Counted from the stretch's first letter, positions 1 to 10,878 are shown. The stretch is DNA of 64,000 nt from Aureimonas sp. OT7 (GCF_014844055.1 NZ_CP062167.1:3385501-3449500); one strand, 5' to 3'. Program-made: numbers and translations. The notes: a model not told the origin generated them from the sequence alone.

Positions 1-1393
1 CGATGCCCGGCAGGAAGGCCGTGGGCACGAAGACGGCCAGGAGAACCAGTGTCGTGGAGATGATGGGGCTGGTGATCTGGCGCATCGCCTTGGCCGCCGC
101 CTGCGGCGCATCGATGCCCTCTTCCTCCATGATCCGCTGGACGTTCTCGACCACCAGGATCGCGTCGTCCACGACAAGGCCGATGGCCAGCACGAGCGCC
201 AAGAGCGTGATCGTGTTGGCGGAAAAGCCGGATACGTAGAGCACCGCGAACGTCGCGATCAGCGAAACGGGGATGGCGAGCGACGGAATAAGGGTTGCAC
301 GCCATTCCTGGAGGAACAGGAAGGTGACGGCGACGACGATCAGGAAGGTGAAGCCGAAGGTGACATAGATTTCGTTCAGCGAAGCGCGGACGAAATCCGT
401 TGCGTCATAGACGACGACATACTCCAGCCCGGCGGGGAAGTTGGCTGAAAGGCGCTCCATTTCCGCGCGCACGCCCGCCGCCGTATCGACGGCATTGGAG
501 CCTGGCGCCTGATTGACGCCCAGCATCGCGGTAGGACGCCCGTTCAGGAGTGCGCTGGCCCCATAACTTTGCGCTCCCAGCTCGATGCGGGCCACATCGC
601 GAAGACGGACGATGCCGCTGTTGTCACCGGTCCGCAGGACGATCTCCCCGAAAGCCTCGGGGTCGGCCAGCCGTCCTTCCGCGACAAGGGAATATTGCAC
701 GGCCACGTCCTCTGGCGCGGGCGCGCCCCCGACCTGCCCCAGCGATGCCTGGATGTTCTGCGCCTGGATGGCGGCGGCGACGTCGCCCGGCGTCATCGAC
801 AACGCGGTCAGGCGGCGCGGATCCAGCCACACGCGCATCGAGTATTCCGATGTGCCCGTGACGGAGGCGTCGCCGACGCCCGGCACGCGCGAGATCACGT
901 CCACCACGTTGGTGGACACGTAGTTCGAGATGTCCAGGGCATCCATTCCACCATCCGGCGAGACGAATCCAAGCGCCATGACGAAGTCGGGCGAGCTCGC
1001 CCGCACGGTCACGCCTTGCTGGGAAACCGGGGTCGGCAGCTGCGACAGGGCGATCTGGATCCGGTTCTGGACATTGACCTGGGCGATATCCGAATCCGTT
1101 CCGACCGCAAAGGTGACGGCCAGCGAATAGAGCCCCGCGTCGGACGAGGTGCTGCTCATGTAGAGCATGTCGTCGACGCCGTTGACGGCCTCCTCGATGG
1201 GCCCTCCGACGACATCGGCGATCACTTCGGCGCTGGCTCCCGGATAGCTGGCCGAGACATTGACCGTCGGGGGCGCGATATTGGGGTATTGCGTAATCGG
1301 AATGGCCAGGAAGGCCATCAGTCCGGCCAGTGCCAGAACGATGGAGACCACCATCGCAACGCGCGGCCGGCGGATGAAGAAATCGGAGATCAT
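1..1393 (-). CDS. RND efflux permease (AcrB/MexB type), 3' end beyond the window
   Basis: Inner-membrane proton/drug antiporter subunit of a tripartite efflux pump. The frame starts at the ATG whose first base is 1393 and stays open to base 1, so about 464 residues are present and the C-terminal half is missing. The N-terminus (MISDFFIRRPRVAMVVSI) is the first membrane helix typical of HAE1 RND pumps. It is followed by a porter domain, then, near the window edge, helices containing GLVVDDAILVVENVQR, the conserved TM4 stretch with the paired Asp residues used in proton relay. The start overlaps the stop of the adaptor gene in an ATGA arrangement, so the two are translationally coupled. No regulator or outer-membrane factor is visible. 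Substrate unknown. Confidence 0.93.
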   Translation of the reverse strand, partial: MISDFFIRRPRVAMVVSIVLALAGLMAFLAIPITQYPNIAPPTVNVSASYPGASAEVIADVVGGPIEEAVNGVDDMLYMSSTSSDAGLYSLAVTFAVGTDSDIAQVNVQNRIQIALSQLPTPVSQQGVTVRASSPDFVMALGFVSPDGGMDALDISNYVSTNVVDVISRVPGVGDASVTGTSEYSMRVWLDPRRLTALSMTPGDVAAAIQAQNIQASLGQVGGAPAPEDVAVQYSLVAEGRLADPEAFGEIVLRTGDNSGIVRLRDVARIELGAQSYGASALLNGRPTAMLGVNQAPGSNAVDTAAGVRAEMERLSANFPAGLEYVVVYDATDFVRASLNEIYVTFGFTFLIVVAVTFLFLQEWRATLIPSLAIPVSLIATFAVLYVSGFSANTITLLALVLAIGLVVDDAILVVENVQRIMEEEGIDAPQAAAKAMRQITSPIISTTLVLLAVFVPTAFLPGI

Positions 1394-2532
1394 CGCGCGG
1401 CCGCACCTTCCGGCGCCTCGCCTGTAACCGTCACTGCCGCACCGTCGGACAGGCGCTGGACACCCTGCACGACGACACGATCCCCCGATGTCAGGCCGCC
1501 ATCGACGAACCAGCCGCCGTCACTGCGTTCGCGCGTCTCGATGCGGCGCTGCTCCACGGTACCGCCGTCTGCGAGGACGTAGACATAGGCGCCCTCGCGG
1601 TCGCGCAGCACCGCCGTCTGCGGTACGAACAGGCGCACTTCCGGGTCGGCCGCGCCGATATGCAGCGTCACGAACTGCCCCGGCAGCAGGATGCGATCGG
1701 CATTCTCGAAGGTCGCGCGCAATGTCAGCGTGCCGGTCTGCGGATCGACCTCGTTGGAGACGAAGCTGATGCGCCCGCCTCCACCGTAGTCCGTACCATT
1801 CGGGAGCCGCAGGCCGAGGGCGATGTCGGCCGGATCGATTGTGTCCAGCGCCTGCCCATATCGCTGCCGCAGCGACACCATCACGCCTTCGGGGAGGGCG
1901 AAGGCGACATGGACCGGGTCGGTCTGCACCACGCGCGCCAGCACGCCAGAGCCCGAACCGACGAGATTGCCCTGCGTGATGAGGGGAATGCCGATCCGGC
2001 CGTCGATAGGCGACGATATCGAGGTATAGGACAGGTTCAGCTCGGCCTGCTGCACCTCCGCAGCGGCGGCTTCGACATTGGCGGAGGCGGCGGCCAGCGC
2101 CGCGGCGGCTTCGTCCAGATTGGCCTGTGCCAGCGTATTGCGCTGGACGAGCTCGCGGGTGCGGGCAAATGTCTGCTCGGCATTCTGGCGCTCGGCCTCA
2201 GCCCGCGAGCGCTGGGCCCGGGCAGCCGCAAGCGCCGCTTCGTATTGCGCCGGCTCGATGCGGAAGAGAAGGTCGCCAGCCACCACGGCCTCGCCGCCGT
2301 CGAAGGTCACCTCTTCGATAAAACCCTGCACCCGCGCCTGTATGTCGACCGATTCTATCGCCTCGACGCGGCCGATGAAACTCCGCGCATCGTCGACGGG
2401 TCGCTCCTCGACCGCGGCGACTTCCACCGGGACTGCCGGCGGACCGTCCTGCGCCAGGGCGGGTTGCGGCCCGAACAGGAGGACAACGAGGCTCAGGGCT
2501 TTCACGGTGGCTTGCTGCATGAGGGTCGTCAT
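1390..2532 (-). CDS. Periplasmic adaptor (membrane fusion protein) of RND pump
   Basis: AcrA/MexA-type adaptor that links the RND permease to an outer-membrane channel. The chosen ATG (MTTLMQQATVK) has a GGAGA ribosome site just upstream; a longer frame exists to 2571 but adds an unlikely leader. The protein has a signal peptide ending around ALAQ. A lipoyl/barrel-sandwich half motif (VDIQARVQGFIEEV) follows, then a long Ala/Glu-rich helical hairpin (about residues 95-165) and the second lipoyl half (YTSISSPIDGRIG). The tail is a beta-barrel and membrane-proximal domain. The length of 380 residues is normal for the family. It lies upstream of, and overlaps by 4 bp, the permease gene. Confidence 0.93.
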   Translation of the reverse strand: MTTLMQQATVKALSLVVLLFGPQPALAQDGPPAVPVEVAAVEERPVDDARSFIGRVEAIESVDIQARVQGFIEEVTFDGGEAVVAGDLLFRIEPAQYEAALAAARAQRSRAEAERQNAEQTFARTRELVQRNTLAQANLDEAAAALAAASANVEAAAAEVQQAELNLSYTSISSPIDGRIGIPLITQGNLVGSGSGVLARVVQTDPVHVAFALPEGVMVSLRQRYGQALDTIDPADIALGLRLPNGTDYGGGGRISFVSNEVDPQTGTLTLRATFENADRILLPGQFVTLHIGAADPEVRLFVPQTAVLRDREGAYVYVLADGGTVEQRRIETRERSDGGWFVDGGLTSGDRVVVQGVQRLSDGAAVTVTGEAPEGAAAR

Positions 2533-2645
2533 TCTCCGGATGGTGCCACACCGGCCCCATATATGGCGCAATGTCGCGTTCGGTAGGCTGCCAGGTGTCG
2601 CGCAACCGCAATTGGCATTCCGTCGAAGCTGGCCTATGCAGCATC

Positions 2646-3236
2646 ATGCGCATCACAGCCCTTGCAGCCCTTATGGCTACCCTGTTCCTGGCCCACTCGC
2701 CCGCTGCCGCGTGGACGGCACAGGAAGTGGAAGAGCCCTATGCCGTCGCCGGCCGCACCGGCTTCGAGCTCTACAGCTCCATCGGCGAGCGCGGCCCATC
2801 CGCCGGTGCGTCGCGCGCCATCGCGGTGACGACGTTCAAGCTGACCTGGCAGCGGGATTATCGCCCGCGCGGGAACGGCTGCGTCCTCGTGTCGGCCCGG
2901 CCCAGGCTGATCATCACCTATCGCCTGCCCAAGCCGTCGCAACGCCTGGCGCCCGATGTCGCCGAAAGCTGGCAGCGTTTCATTAACGGCATGCGCGCGC
3001 ATGAACGCGTCCACGGCGAGCATATCGTCGACATGGTGCGCCGGATCGAGGCGGCATCCGTCGGCCTGACGGTGCCGGACGACCCGTCCTGCAAACGCAT
3101 CCGCGAGGTTCTCACCGAAAAGCTCGGCGCGCTGTCGCAGGAGCAGCGCGCCCGCAGCCGGGCCTTCGATCAGGAGGAGATGAGCGACGGCGGCAATGTC
3201 CATCAGCTCATCCTGGCACTCGTCAACGGCCCCTGA
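2646..3236 (+). CDS. Secreted DUF922-family protein with HExxH-like motif
   Basis: The start at MRITALAALMATLF gives a clear signal peptide ending near AAAW; an upstream in-frame ATG at 2571 would bury the signal sequence. The mature part carries HERVHGEH, the zinc-protease-like motif of DUF922 proteins, within a helix about 120 residues into the precursor. Two cysteines (NGCVL and PSCKR) could form a disulfide, as is usual for periplasmic members. Function in the family is not established; a Zn-dependent peptidase role is an inference from the HExxH-like signature. It is divergent from the efflux adaptor (the 113 bp between the two starts holds both promoters) and runs towards the broken Nramp gene, ending 8 bp from it. 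Confidence 0.8.
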   Translation: MRITALAALMATLFLAHSPAAAWTAQEVEEPYAVAGRTGFELYSSIGERGPSAGASRAIAVTTFKLTWQRDYRPRGNGCVLVSARPRLIITYRLPKPSQRLAPDVAESWQRFINGMRAHERVHGEHIVDMVRRIEAASVGLTVPDDPSCKRIREVLTEKLGALSQEQRARSRAFDQEEMSDGGNVHQLILALVNGP

Positions 3237-3244
3237 CCCCTGGA

Positions 3245-4619
3245 CTAGGCAAGGCCCAGCACACTGAGGCCCGTATAGATGCCGAGCAGCACGATGGCGA
3301 CCGAAGACAGCACGAGCACCACGTTGAACAGGCTGCTGCCTCGTATTGCCGGATCCGTCTCGTGCTTGCGCAGGTACCAGACCGCGACCACCGCGGCGAG
3401 CAGGAAGATACCCGTGGTCACGCCGCCGATCTGGATCATCAGCACGGGCGATTGCACGATCAGGTAGGCGGCACCCCAGACAATGGGCAAAGCCACGGTG
3501 AATATCCGGATCTAGCGCATCCGGTCGGCGGTATGGTGCCAGTCCAGTACGCCGGCCACCGCAAGCAGGTTCACATACATGCGCGACCAGCTTGGAATGG
3601 CGGCCCAGAGCGTCGAGCCCAGCACGGCGATGGCGCCGACCAGGAACAGGATGCCGGCCCATTCGCCCAGCGTGTCGGTATACATGCGCGAGACGGTGGT
3701 GATCATGTCGTTGCCGCGCGGCACGAGGCCCTGCGGCTCCAGCACGGCCGCGCCCATCAGGTAGAAGGCCAGCGTGCCGAACGTGTAGATGCACCACGAC
3801 AGGAAGGCATCCTTGTACATCACGGCGATCCAGCCCCGGGCGCGCCGCTTCCACGCCTCCGAGCCGTCATTCGGCCCGACATGCCGGGCATAGCCCTTTT
3901 CCACACACCAATAGGTATAGAACGTCAGTTCGTCGGCGCCGACACCGGTGATGCCGAACATGGCGATGGCCGCGCCGATGGCGCCGGCAGGGATGGTGAA
4001 GGCGAGGCCCGTGAGGAGATCGTCCATGCCGTAGGCGAACGGGTGAACGGCAAGCCGAGGGCGATGGCGATCGTGACCAGTGTAAACGAACCCACAAGCA
4101 GGATCGAACCGCGCTCGATGAGGCTGTAATTGTTGGAATAGAGCAGAAAGATGGACGCCGTCGCGATGATGACCGTCCAGATGGCCAACGACGTCGCACC
4201 CAGCGGATCGCCGCCCAGCGGCATCAGGATGGAGAAGGCGACCGCCGTGCCGCCGAGGACGCCGCCGACCTGCAGAACTTTCGACAGGGCCATGATGGCC
4301 CAGAGAATGTTGATACAGCCGATGCCGCCGATGTGCGGGGGCACCTTGTTGTAGCCTGTCGGGGCCGGCTGCCCGGTGGAAATGGTCCACCGCGCGAGTT
4401 CCACCTGCACGGCTGCGCGAAACCGGCCTGCGCGCCCAGGGTCGTCGTGGCGATCAATTCGCCCGAGCCGACGATGGACGCCGAAAGGATCAGGCCGGGG
4501 CCGAGATGCCTGAGGCTGTGGCGCCAGCCGACCGGTGGCTCCATGACGGCATCCGGGGCCAAGCGGTAGGGATCGTCCTTGTCGACGCCCGCAGGCAAGT
4601 CCACAACGGTGGAGCTCAT
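3245..4619 (-). pseudogene. Nramp-family divalent metal transporter, inactivated by several lesions
   Basis: Read in pieces, the strand encodes an Nramp-like carrier, but no single frame is intact. The 5' piece (MSSTVVDLPAGVDKDD... to GAQAGFA, 4619 to about 4415) uses one frame. The sequence then jumps to a second frame (VELARWTISTGQP... to LGLPFTRS) with a stretch near TM2 missing. Near 4040 it shifts to a third frame (YGMDDLLTGLAFTIPAG... to HHTADRMR). That frame meets TAG at 3512-3514 and continues in the same frame after it as IRIFTVALPIVWG down to 3245. So there is one deletion with frameshift, one frameshift and one nonsense codon. Homology is best judged against the intact Nramp-like gene at 40117-41400. 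Multiple lesions argue for genuine decay rather than one sequencing error. Confidence 0.85.
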
Positions 4620-4724
4620 GTGTTTCCTCCCGATATCTGCATGGTTTTTCTAGTTATTGGCCCTGCAGACTATCCGACCGTCGCTGCCCCGCAAGTTTAC
4701 GACAATCACTTTTTAACATCGCTG

Positions 4725-5753
<1,029 letters not shown>

Positions 5754-5772
5754 GACTTGGAACTCCGGATAA

Positions 5773-6600
5773 TCAGCCCTTGACGCCGCCGGCGGTCAGC
5801 CCGGCGATGATCTTGCGCTGGAAGATGAGGACGAGAACGATCAGCGGCAGCGTCACGACGACCGACGCCGCCATGATCGTGCCCCAGGGTATTTCCTGCT
5901 CGGATGCACCGGACAGAAGCGCGATGGCGACCGGAACGGTGCGCGTTTCGTTGCTGGCGACGAAGGTCAGCGCGAACAGGAACTCGTTCCACGCCGCGAT
6001 GAAGGCGAGCAGGCCCGTCGTCACCAGCGCCGGCCACATCAGCGGCAGAAATACCCGCATGACGATGGTGAAGGGCCCTGCGCCGTCCACGATGGCGGCC
6101 TCCTCGATCTCCTCCGGCAGATCCCGCATGAAGGTGGTGAGCACCCAGACGGTGAAGGGCAGGGTGAAGATCATGTAGGCGAAGATCAGCGAGAAGAGGC
6201 TGTTGTAGATGCCCATCCACCGAACCATCTGGAACAGACCCGCCAGAACCGCGATCTGCGGGAACATCGACACGGCCAGGATGGTGAGCAGCAGAAGGCC
6301 CCGTCCCTTGAAGCGGATGCGCGACAACGCATAGGCGGCGGTGACTGCCAGGAAGAGCGAGATGACGACGACGCTGGTGGCGACGATCAGCGAGTTGAGC
6401 ACATTCTGCAGGAAGACGCCGTTGTTGAAGACGCCCTCGTAATTGGCCAGCGAAAAGCTTCTGGGCAGGTAATCGACCCGAAACAGATCGGTGCCGGATT
6501 TGAAGCTGGTGACGATGGCGTAATAAAAGGGGAACACCGAAAACACGACGATGAAGAGGACGAGCGCGTAGAAGCCCGCCTTACGAGCAAGGGCAGCCAT
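5773..6600 (-). CDS. Sugar ABC transporter permease (MalG-like)
   Basis: Inner-membrane permease of about 275 residues with six predicted helices. The start MAALARKAGFYALVLFI overlaps the stop of the preceding permease by one base (TGATG). The conserved cytoplasmic EAA loop is present as EEIEEAAIVDGAGPFTIVMRVFLPL (around residues 175-199), where the ATPase docks. The terminal segment IFQRKIIAGLTAGGVKG is typical of MalG-type subunits of carbohydrate importers. Partner genes are the MalF-like permease upstream and the ATPase downstream. A longer open frame extends upstream to 7491 but is only the shadow of the neighbouring permease. Confidence 0.94.
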   Translation of the reverse strand: MAALARKAGFYALVLFIVVFSVFPFYYAIVTSFKSGTDLFRVDYLPRSFSLANYEGVFNNGVFLQNVLNSLIVATSVVVISLFLAVTAAYALSRIRFKGRGLLLLTILAVSMFPQIAVLAGLFQMVRWMGIYNSLFSLIFAYMIFTLPFTVWVLTTFMRDLPEEIEEAAIVDGAGPFTIVMRVFLPLMWPALVTTGLLAFIAAWNEFLFALTFVASNETRTVPVAIALLSGASEQEIPWGTIMAASVVVTLPLIVLVLIFQRKIIAGLTAGGVKG

Positions 6601-7559
6601 CAGCGATCTCCCGACAGGTTCAGCCGTGACAGGCGGATATAGGCGATGGTGCTGAGTGCGATGACCAGGAACAGCAGCGTCGAGGCTCCCGATCCATAGG
6701 CGAAATTGTCGAACTGGAAGAGATTCTCCTGCGCGAAGACGCTCATCGTCTTCGTTTCCGCATTGTTGGGCGTCAGCACGTAGATCAAATCGAAGACGCG
6801 CAGCGCGTCGAGCGCCCGGAAGATGACGGCCACCAGGATGGCCGGGCGGATCAGCGGCAGCGTCACCTTGAAGAACACCTTCACCGGGCTGACGCCATCG
6901 ATCCTGGCTGCCTCGTAGACGTCGCCCGGCACCATCTGCAGGCCGGCCAGGATCAGCAGCGCCATGAACGGTGTCGTCTTCCAGACGTCGACGATGATGA
7001 CGGCCCACAGTGCCGTGTCCGGCGAAGCGGTCCAGGCCACAGGCGCCGAGATCAGGCCGACCGTCAGCAGCATGTCGTTGAGGATGCCGAACTGGTCGTT
7101 CATCATCCAGGCCCACAGCTTTGCCGAGACGATGGTGGGGATCGCCCAGGGGATCAGCACCGCGGCGCGCACGATGCCGCGGCCGGGAAAGCTGGCGTTC
7201 AGCACGAGGGCGAAGATGGTGCCGAGCACGGTTTCGATGGAAACGGAGATGGCCGTGAACCACAGGGTGTTGCGTACGGCGCGCCACCATTCGTCGTCCA
7301 CGAGAAGGCCGAACCACTCGCCCTCCCCATCGCCGTAGTCGATATATTCCAGATAGTTTCGAAAGCCGATGAATTCGGCCGTCCCCAGCGAAGACAGGCT
7401 GGCGTCGGTCAGCGAAAAGCGGATCGTCTGTGCCAGCGGCCATGCCGCCACCAATGCAAGCACCAGCAGCATCGGCGCCAGAAACAGCCATGCCGCGCGG
7501 CGGCGTTTACGCGCCGTCCGGTTGCCCGCCTTCCCGGTTTTAGCCTCGGCAGTCACCAT
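6600..7559 (-). CDS. Sugar ABC transporter permease (MalF-like)
   Basis: This 319-residue inner-membrane subunit pairs with the MalG-like protein. A basic N-terminal stretch (RTARKRRRAAWLFLAPML) leads into the first helix. The EAA loop reads DVYEAARIDGVSPVKVFFKVTLPL, matching binding-protein-dependent permeases of the CUT1 carbohydrate group. It is preceded by the binding-protein gene with 37 bp between them, containing a good ribosome site, and its stop codon shares one base with the next start. The CUT1 assignment and the neighbouring ThuA and MocA-type enzymes point to an oligosaccharide or polyol substrate. Confidence 0.94.
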   Translation of the reverse strand: MVTAEAKTGKAGNRTARKRRRAAWLFLAPMLLVLALVAAWPLAQTIRFSLTDASLSSLGTAEFIGFRNYLEYIDYGDGEGEWFGLLVDDEWWRAVRNTLWFTAISVSIETVLGTIFALVLNASFPGRGIVRAAVLIPWAIPTIVSAKLWAWMMNDQFGILNDMLLTVGLISAPVAWTASPDTALWAVIIVDVWKTTPFMALLILAGLQMVPGDVYEAARIDGVSPVKVFFKVTLPLIRPAILVAVIFRALDALRVFDLIYVLTPNNAETKTMSVFAQENLFQFDNFAYGSGASTLLFLVIALSTIAYIRLSRLNLSGDR

Positions 7560-7596
7560 CTGAAACCTCCTCCCCGACCGTGCCGCGTCGCGGCGC

Positions 7597-8859
7597 TTAC
7601 CACTCGGCGCGCTTGAGCCGGCGTAGCGCCTTGTCCAGGCGGTCGAGGTTGGAGGCAGCGTCGCCGCGCCCCGACAGGGTTTGATGAACGGCGGTCCAGA
7701 ACTCCTTGGACACCTCGTTATACTTGCCCTTGGTGGCCGCCGACGGGCGCGCCGTGGCCGTTTCGATGACCGGCTTCCAGTTGGCGACGATGGGCTGGGC
7801 CTCGGCCACTTCCGGGTCGTCGTAGACGCTGGGAATGGTCGGCATGCGCGACTGGTTGATGGCGCGCGTCTTCTGCCATTCGGCGGAGGTCAGGAAACGG
7901 ACCATCTCGATGGCGGCCTCCTGGTTCGGCGAATGCTTCGACACCGCGACATTCCATCCGCCGAGGCAGCCGGCCGGCTGGCCACCCTCTCCGGTCGGCA
8001 GCTGCACCACGTCGAACTTGTCCTTCACGGCGCTGTCGTCGCCGCGCGACAAGGCATAGGCATAGGGCCAGTTGCGCATGAAGACGGCATTGCCCGTCTG
8101 CCAGACACCGCGCGCCTCTTCCTCCATGTAGCCGAGGACGCCACCCGGTGCGATCTTGTCGATCCAGCCCGCCGCGCGGTCGATGGCTGCCGCCGCCTCC
8201 GGATTGTCGATGGTGATCTCGCCCGCTTCGTCCACGATGGTGCCGCCGCCCGAGCTGGCGATCCATTCCAGCGCGTTGCAGGTGAGGCCCTCATAGGCGG
8301 AGCCCTGGAAGACGAAACCGTTCAGGCCGCCATTGCCGGCCTCGCGCTCGGCGGTCACGATCTCGGAGGCGATCTCCTCCAGCTCGGCCCAGGTCTTCGG
8401 CGGCTGCTTGCCGTATTTCTCCAGGAGGTCCTTGCGATAATAGAGGGCGGGTGCATCCGTGTAGAGCGGCATGGCAACGAGCTTGCCGTCGACGGTCTGC
8501 GCATCGATCACGGCCGGGAAATGTTCACCGACGCGATCGGCCATCGCTTCGGACAGATCGACGAAGTTGTCGGCGAGCTGCGGCGCCCAGATGACGTCGG
8601 TGCGGTATACGTCCACGTCGGAGTTTCCGGCCGCCAGCCAAAGGCGATACTGGCCGAACTGGTCGGTGGTGGAGGCCGGCATCTCGACGATGCGCACGCG
8701 GTGGCCGCTTTCCTTCTCGAAAACGTCCAGGGCGGCGCGCATCTCCTGCACGTCCTTGCCGACGGAGCCGAGCACGATGGACAGGTCGGCCGCCAGGGCG
8801 GGTTGCACCGTCAGGGCGGCCGTGGCCGCCAGCGCGGCGAGTGCTTTGCGAAGCTGCAT
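7597..8859 (-). CDS. Sugar ABC transporter substrate-binding protein
   Basis: Extracytoplasmic solute-binding protein of family 1 (MalE/ThuE type), 420 residues. The start MQLRKALAALAATAALTV gives a signal peptide cleaved after ALAA. The mature protein begins with DLSIVLGSVGKD and shows characteristic blocks: TDVIWAPQLADNFVDLSE, then GKLVAMPLYTDAPALYYRKD in the hinge/ligand region, and YALSRGD. It lies between the MocA-type oxidoreductase gene and the two permeases, so delivery to that importer is secure, but the sugar itself cannot be identified from sequence. Confidence 0.94.
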   Translation of the reverse strand: MQLRKALAALAATAALTVQPALAADLSIVLGSVGKDVQEMRAALDVFEKESGHRVRIVEMPASTTDQFGQYRLWLAAGNSDVDVYRTDVIWAPQLADNFVDLSEAMADRVGEHFPAVIDAQTVDGKLVAMPLYTDAPALYYRKDLLEKYGKQPPKTWAELEEIASEIVTAEREAGNGGLNGFVFQGSAYEGLTCNALEWIASSGGGTIVDEAGEITIDNPEAAAAIDRAAGWIDKIAPGGVLGYMEEEARGVWQTGNAVFMRNWPYAYALSRGDDSAVKDKFDVVQLPTGEGGQPAGCLGGWNVAVSKHSPNQEAAIEMVRFLTSAEWQKTRAINQSRMPTIPSVYDDPEVAEAQPIVANWKPVIETATARPSAATKGKYNEVSKEFWTAVHQTLSGRGDAASNLDRLDKALRRLKRAEW

Positions 8860-8921
8860 TTCGATGGTTCCTCCCGTGATCGAAACCCGCTCTCCCGGCG
8901 GGCATGGTCGATGCGCCCTCC

Positions 8922-9974
8922 TCAGGCGGCTTTCAGCATCTTTCCTTCCGCATCCGAGACGAAGGCCAGGTCCAGCAACCGCTGCACCTCGGCGGCGCGG
9001 CGGAATGCGGGCTCGCCGTTTTCGCCCGACATCAGCGCCAGGGCGAACCGCTGTTCGTTGCGCGGCGTTTCCGGACAATCGACCGGTTTCCACGTTGCCG
9101 TCTCGATATCCGCTCCCCGGCAGGCCGAGAGGGTGGACGTGTGCTGGTTGGCCCAGATCTTCAATGCGCCACGCGTGCCGTAGATCGACAGGCTCAGATC
9201 GTTGAGATTTCCCGTTGCGAAGCGCGACATGTGCACCACACCCAGGGCGCCGTTGGAAAACTCCACCGTCATCGCGACGCTGTCGTTGACGTCCAGCGTA
9301 TACGGGCCGATGGCCCCGCCTTCGGCCTTGTCGAAGGTGCGCATGCGCGCCTGCAGCGCCGCAACGTCCAACCCGGTGCCGAAGGTAACGAAATCCAGGA
9401 TATGGATGCCGATATCCCCAAGCACTCCCTTGGAGCCATGCGCCGACGACAGACGCCACAGCCAGCGCTCATCCGTCCGCCAGTCGCCCCAATGGCTGCC
9501 CGTCAGCCAGCTCTGCAGGTAACTGGCGTCGACATGGCGGATATCGCCGATCTCTCCTGCGGCAACCATGCGCCGCGCCATCTGCACGGCATGGGCATTG
9601 CGATAGGTCAGGTTGACCATGTTGATGAGCCCGGCCCGCTCCGCCGCCTCCGTCATCGCCATGGCGTCACCATGGTTGAGCGCCAGCGGCTTTTCGCAGA
9701 AGACCGGCACGCCTGCACCGATCAGCTCCAGCGTCGTCGCATAATGCGCCGCATCCGGAGTGGAGTTCACCGCCGCGTCGAAGCCGCCATGCTCGAGCGC
9801 ATGCGACAGCGAGCCGAAGGACTGCGTCATTCCATGCAGTTCGGCGAAACTGCGCGCACGCTCGAGATTGGTGTCGATGGCCGCCGCCAGTTCGATGCCC
9901 GGGATCGCTCCGAAGATCTCGGCATGACGGTGCGCGATGGCCCCTGTGCCCAGGATGGCGAGCCGCTTGATCAT
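8922..9974 (-). CDS. Gfo/Idh/MocA-family oxidoreductase (ThuB-like context)
   Basis: NAD(P)-dependent sugar or polyol dehydrogenase of 350 residues. The Rossmann fingerprint is at the N-terminus ([20 protein letters not shown]). The EKPLALN block, whose Lys is a usual catalytic residue in this family, lies near residue 100. The start overlaps the thuA stop by 4 bp, so the two are translated together. In rhizobia, ThuA together with ThuB, a member of this same fold, handles 3-keto derivatives of disaccharides such as trehalose. The pair here plus the ABC importer suggests the same chemistry, but substrate is an inference from gene context only. Confidence 0.92.
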   Translation of the reverse strand: MIKRLAILGTGAIAHRHAEIFGAIPGIELAAAIDTNLERARSFAELHGMTQSFGSLSHALEHGGFDAAVNSTPDAAHYATTLELIGAGVPVFCEKPLALNHGDAMAMTEAAERAGLINMVNLTYRNAHAVQMARRMVAAGEIGDIRHVDASYLQSWLTGSHWGDWRTDERWLWRLSSAHGSKGVLGDIGIHILDFVTFGTGLDVAALQARMRTFDKAEGGAIGPYTLDVNDSVAMTVEFSNGALGVVHMSRFATGNLNDLSLSIYGTRGALKIWANQHTSTLSACRGADIETATWKPVDCPETPRNEQRFALALMSGENGEPAFRRAAEVQRLLDLAFVSDAEGKMLKAA

Positions 9975-10756
9975 CGATAGCCCGCCTCGCCCTTCTTGTG
10001 CAGCGCCGCACCCTTGGGCGTCAGCTTTTCGCGCGCCTGGTCGTACGGCCTGTTGGGCGCTTCCGACACATCGCGCCACGGTTCGGCCGGGTTGTAGGCC
10101 CAGCGGACGGCGTTGCGCAGCACGGTCTGGATGGCCGCGTCGTGATAGATGGGGTAGGTCTCGTGGCCCGGCTCGAAGTAGAAGATCCGCCCTGCCCCGC
10201 GCTGATAGGTCAGCCCCGACCGGAACACTTCCCCGCCCTCGAACCACGAGATGAACACCGTCTCGAGCGGTTCCGGAACCAGGAATGGCTCTCCGTACAT
10301 CTCCGAGTTCGGCAGCTCGATCGCCGTGTCGATGCCCTTGGCGATAGGGTGGTTGCGGTTGATGACCCACAGGCGCTCGCGCTCGCCGGCCTCACGCCAG
10401 CGCAACGAGCAGGGCGTGCCCATGAGCCGCTTGAAGATCTTGGAGAAATGCCCCGAATGCAGCACGATCAGGCCCATGCCCTCGGCCACGCGCTGCTGCA
10501 CCCGGTCGACGATGGCGTCGTCCACTTGCCCATGCGCCTTATGGCCCCACCACAGGAGCACGTCGGCCTGGTCCAGCCGCGCCTGCGTCAGGCCATGATC
10601 GGGTTCCTGCAGGGTGGCCGTCGCCGCCTCGATGTCGCCTTCGGCCGAGATCGCCCTGGCGATGGTGCGGTGGATTCCATCCGGATAGACTTTCTGGACG
10701 ATCTCGTTCTCCTGCTCATGAACGAATTCGTTCCACACCACTGCCCGTATGCCCAT
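9971..10756 (-). CDS. thuA: ThuA-family protein (trehalose/sugar utilisation)
   Basis: First gene of the sugar operon, 261 residues. The start [15 protein letters not shown] is chosen because a GGGAGA site lies about 8 bases upstream; an open frame continues to 10828 through the operator region and is unlikely to be translated. ThuA hallmarks are WNEFVHEQ at the N-terminus, [10 protein letters not shown] and [11 protein letters not shown], giving the class I glutamine-amidotransferase-like fold of the family. The protein is known from Sinorhizobium thu operons, where it acts in 3-keto-sugar metabolism. Here the order is thuA, oxidoreductase, binding protein, permeases, ATPase, which is shuffled relative to the rhizobial operon. 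Confidence 0.9.
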   Translation of the reverse strand: MGIRAVVWNEFVHEQENEIVQKVYPDGIHRTIARAISAEGDIEAATATLQEPDHGLTQARLDQADVLLWWGHKAHGQVDDAIVDRVQQRVAEGMGLIVLHSGHFSKIFKRLMGTPCSLRWREAGERERLWVINRNHPIAKGIDTAIELPNSEMYGEPFLVPEPLETVFISWFEGGEVFRSGLTYQRGAGRIFYFEPGHETYPIYHDAAIQTVLRNAVRWAYNPAEPWRDVSEAPNRPYDQAREKLTPKGAALHKKGEAGYR

Positions 10757-10782
10757 AACGGAAATCTCCCTTGGCGCTCTCC

Positions 10783-10814
10783 CAAAGCGCTTTGATTGAA
10801 AGTTGAAGCGCTTT
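10783..10814. promoter_or_regulatory. Tandem LacI-type operators between thuA and lacI-family gene
   Basis: Two CG-centred palindromes lie in the divergent promoter region. CAAAGCGCTTTG at 10783-10794 is a perfect 12-bp palindrome. GAAGCGCTTTG at 10805-10815 contains the same AAGCGCTT core. Their centres are 21 bp apart, two helical turns, so bound dimers would face the same side. This is the classic half-site type for LacI-family repressors, and the regulator gene starts about 65 bp further on. Direct control of both units is inferred. Confidence 0.8.
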
Positions 10815-10878
10815 GGATGTAGTGTCAACCTAAGATTTCATTCGATCGTCCTGATTGGATATGGGGAGGGAACGGGCC

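Noticed and set aside
7681..9183. 500-residue open frame opposite the sugar-binding protein
   Set aside because: Antisense to a clear solute-binding protein; His/Arg/Gly-rich translation typical of shadow frames in GC-rich DNA.
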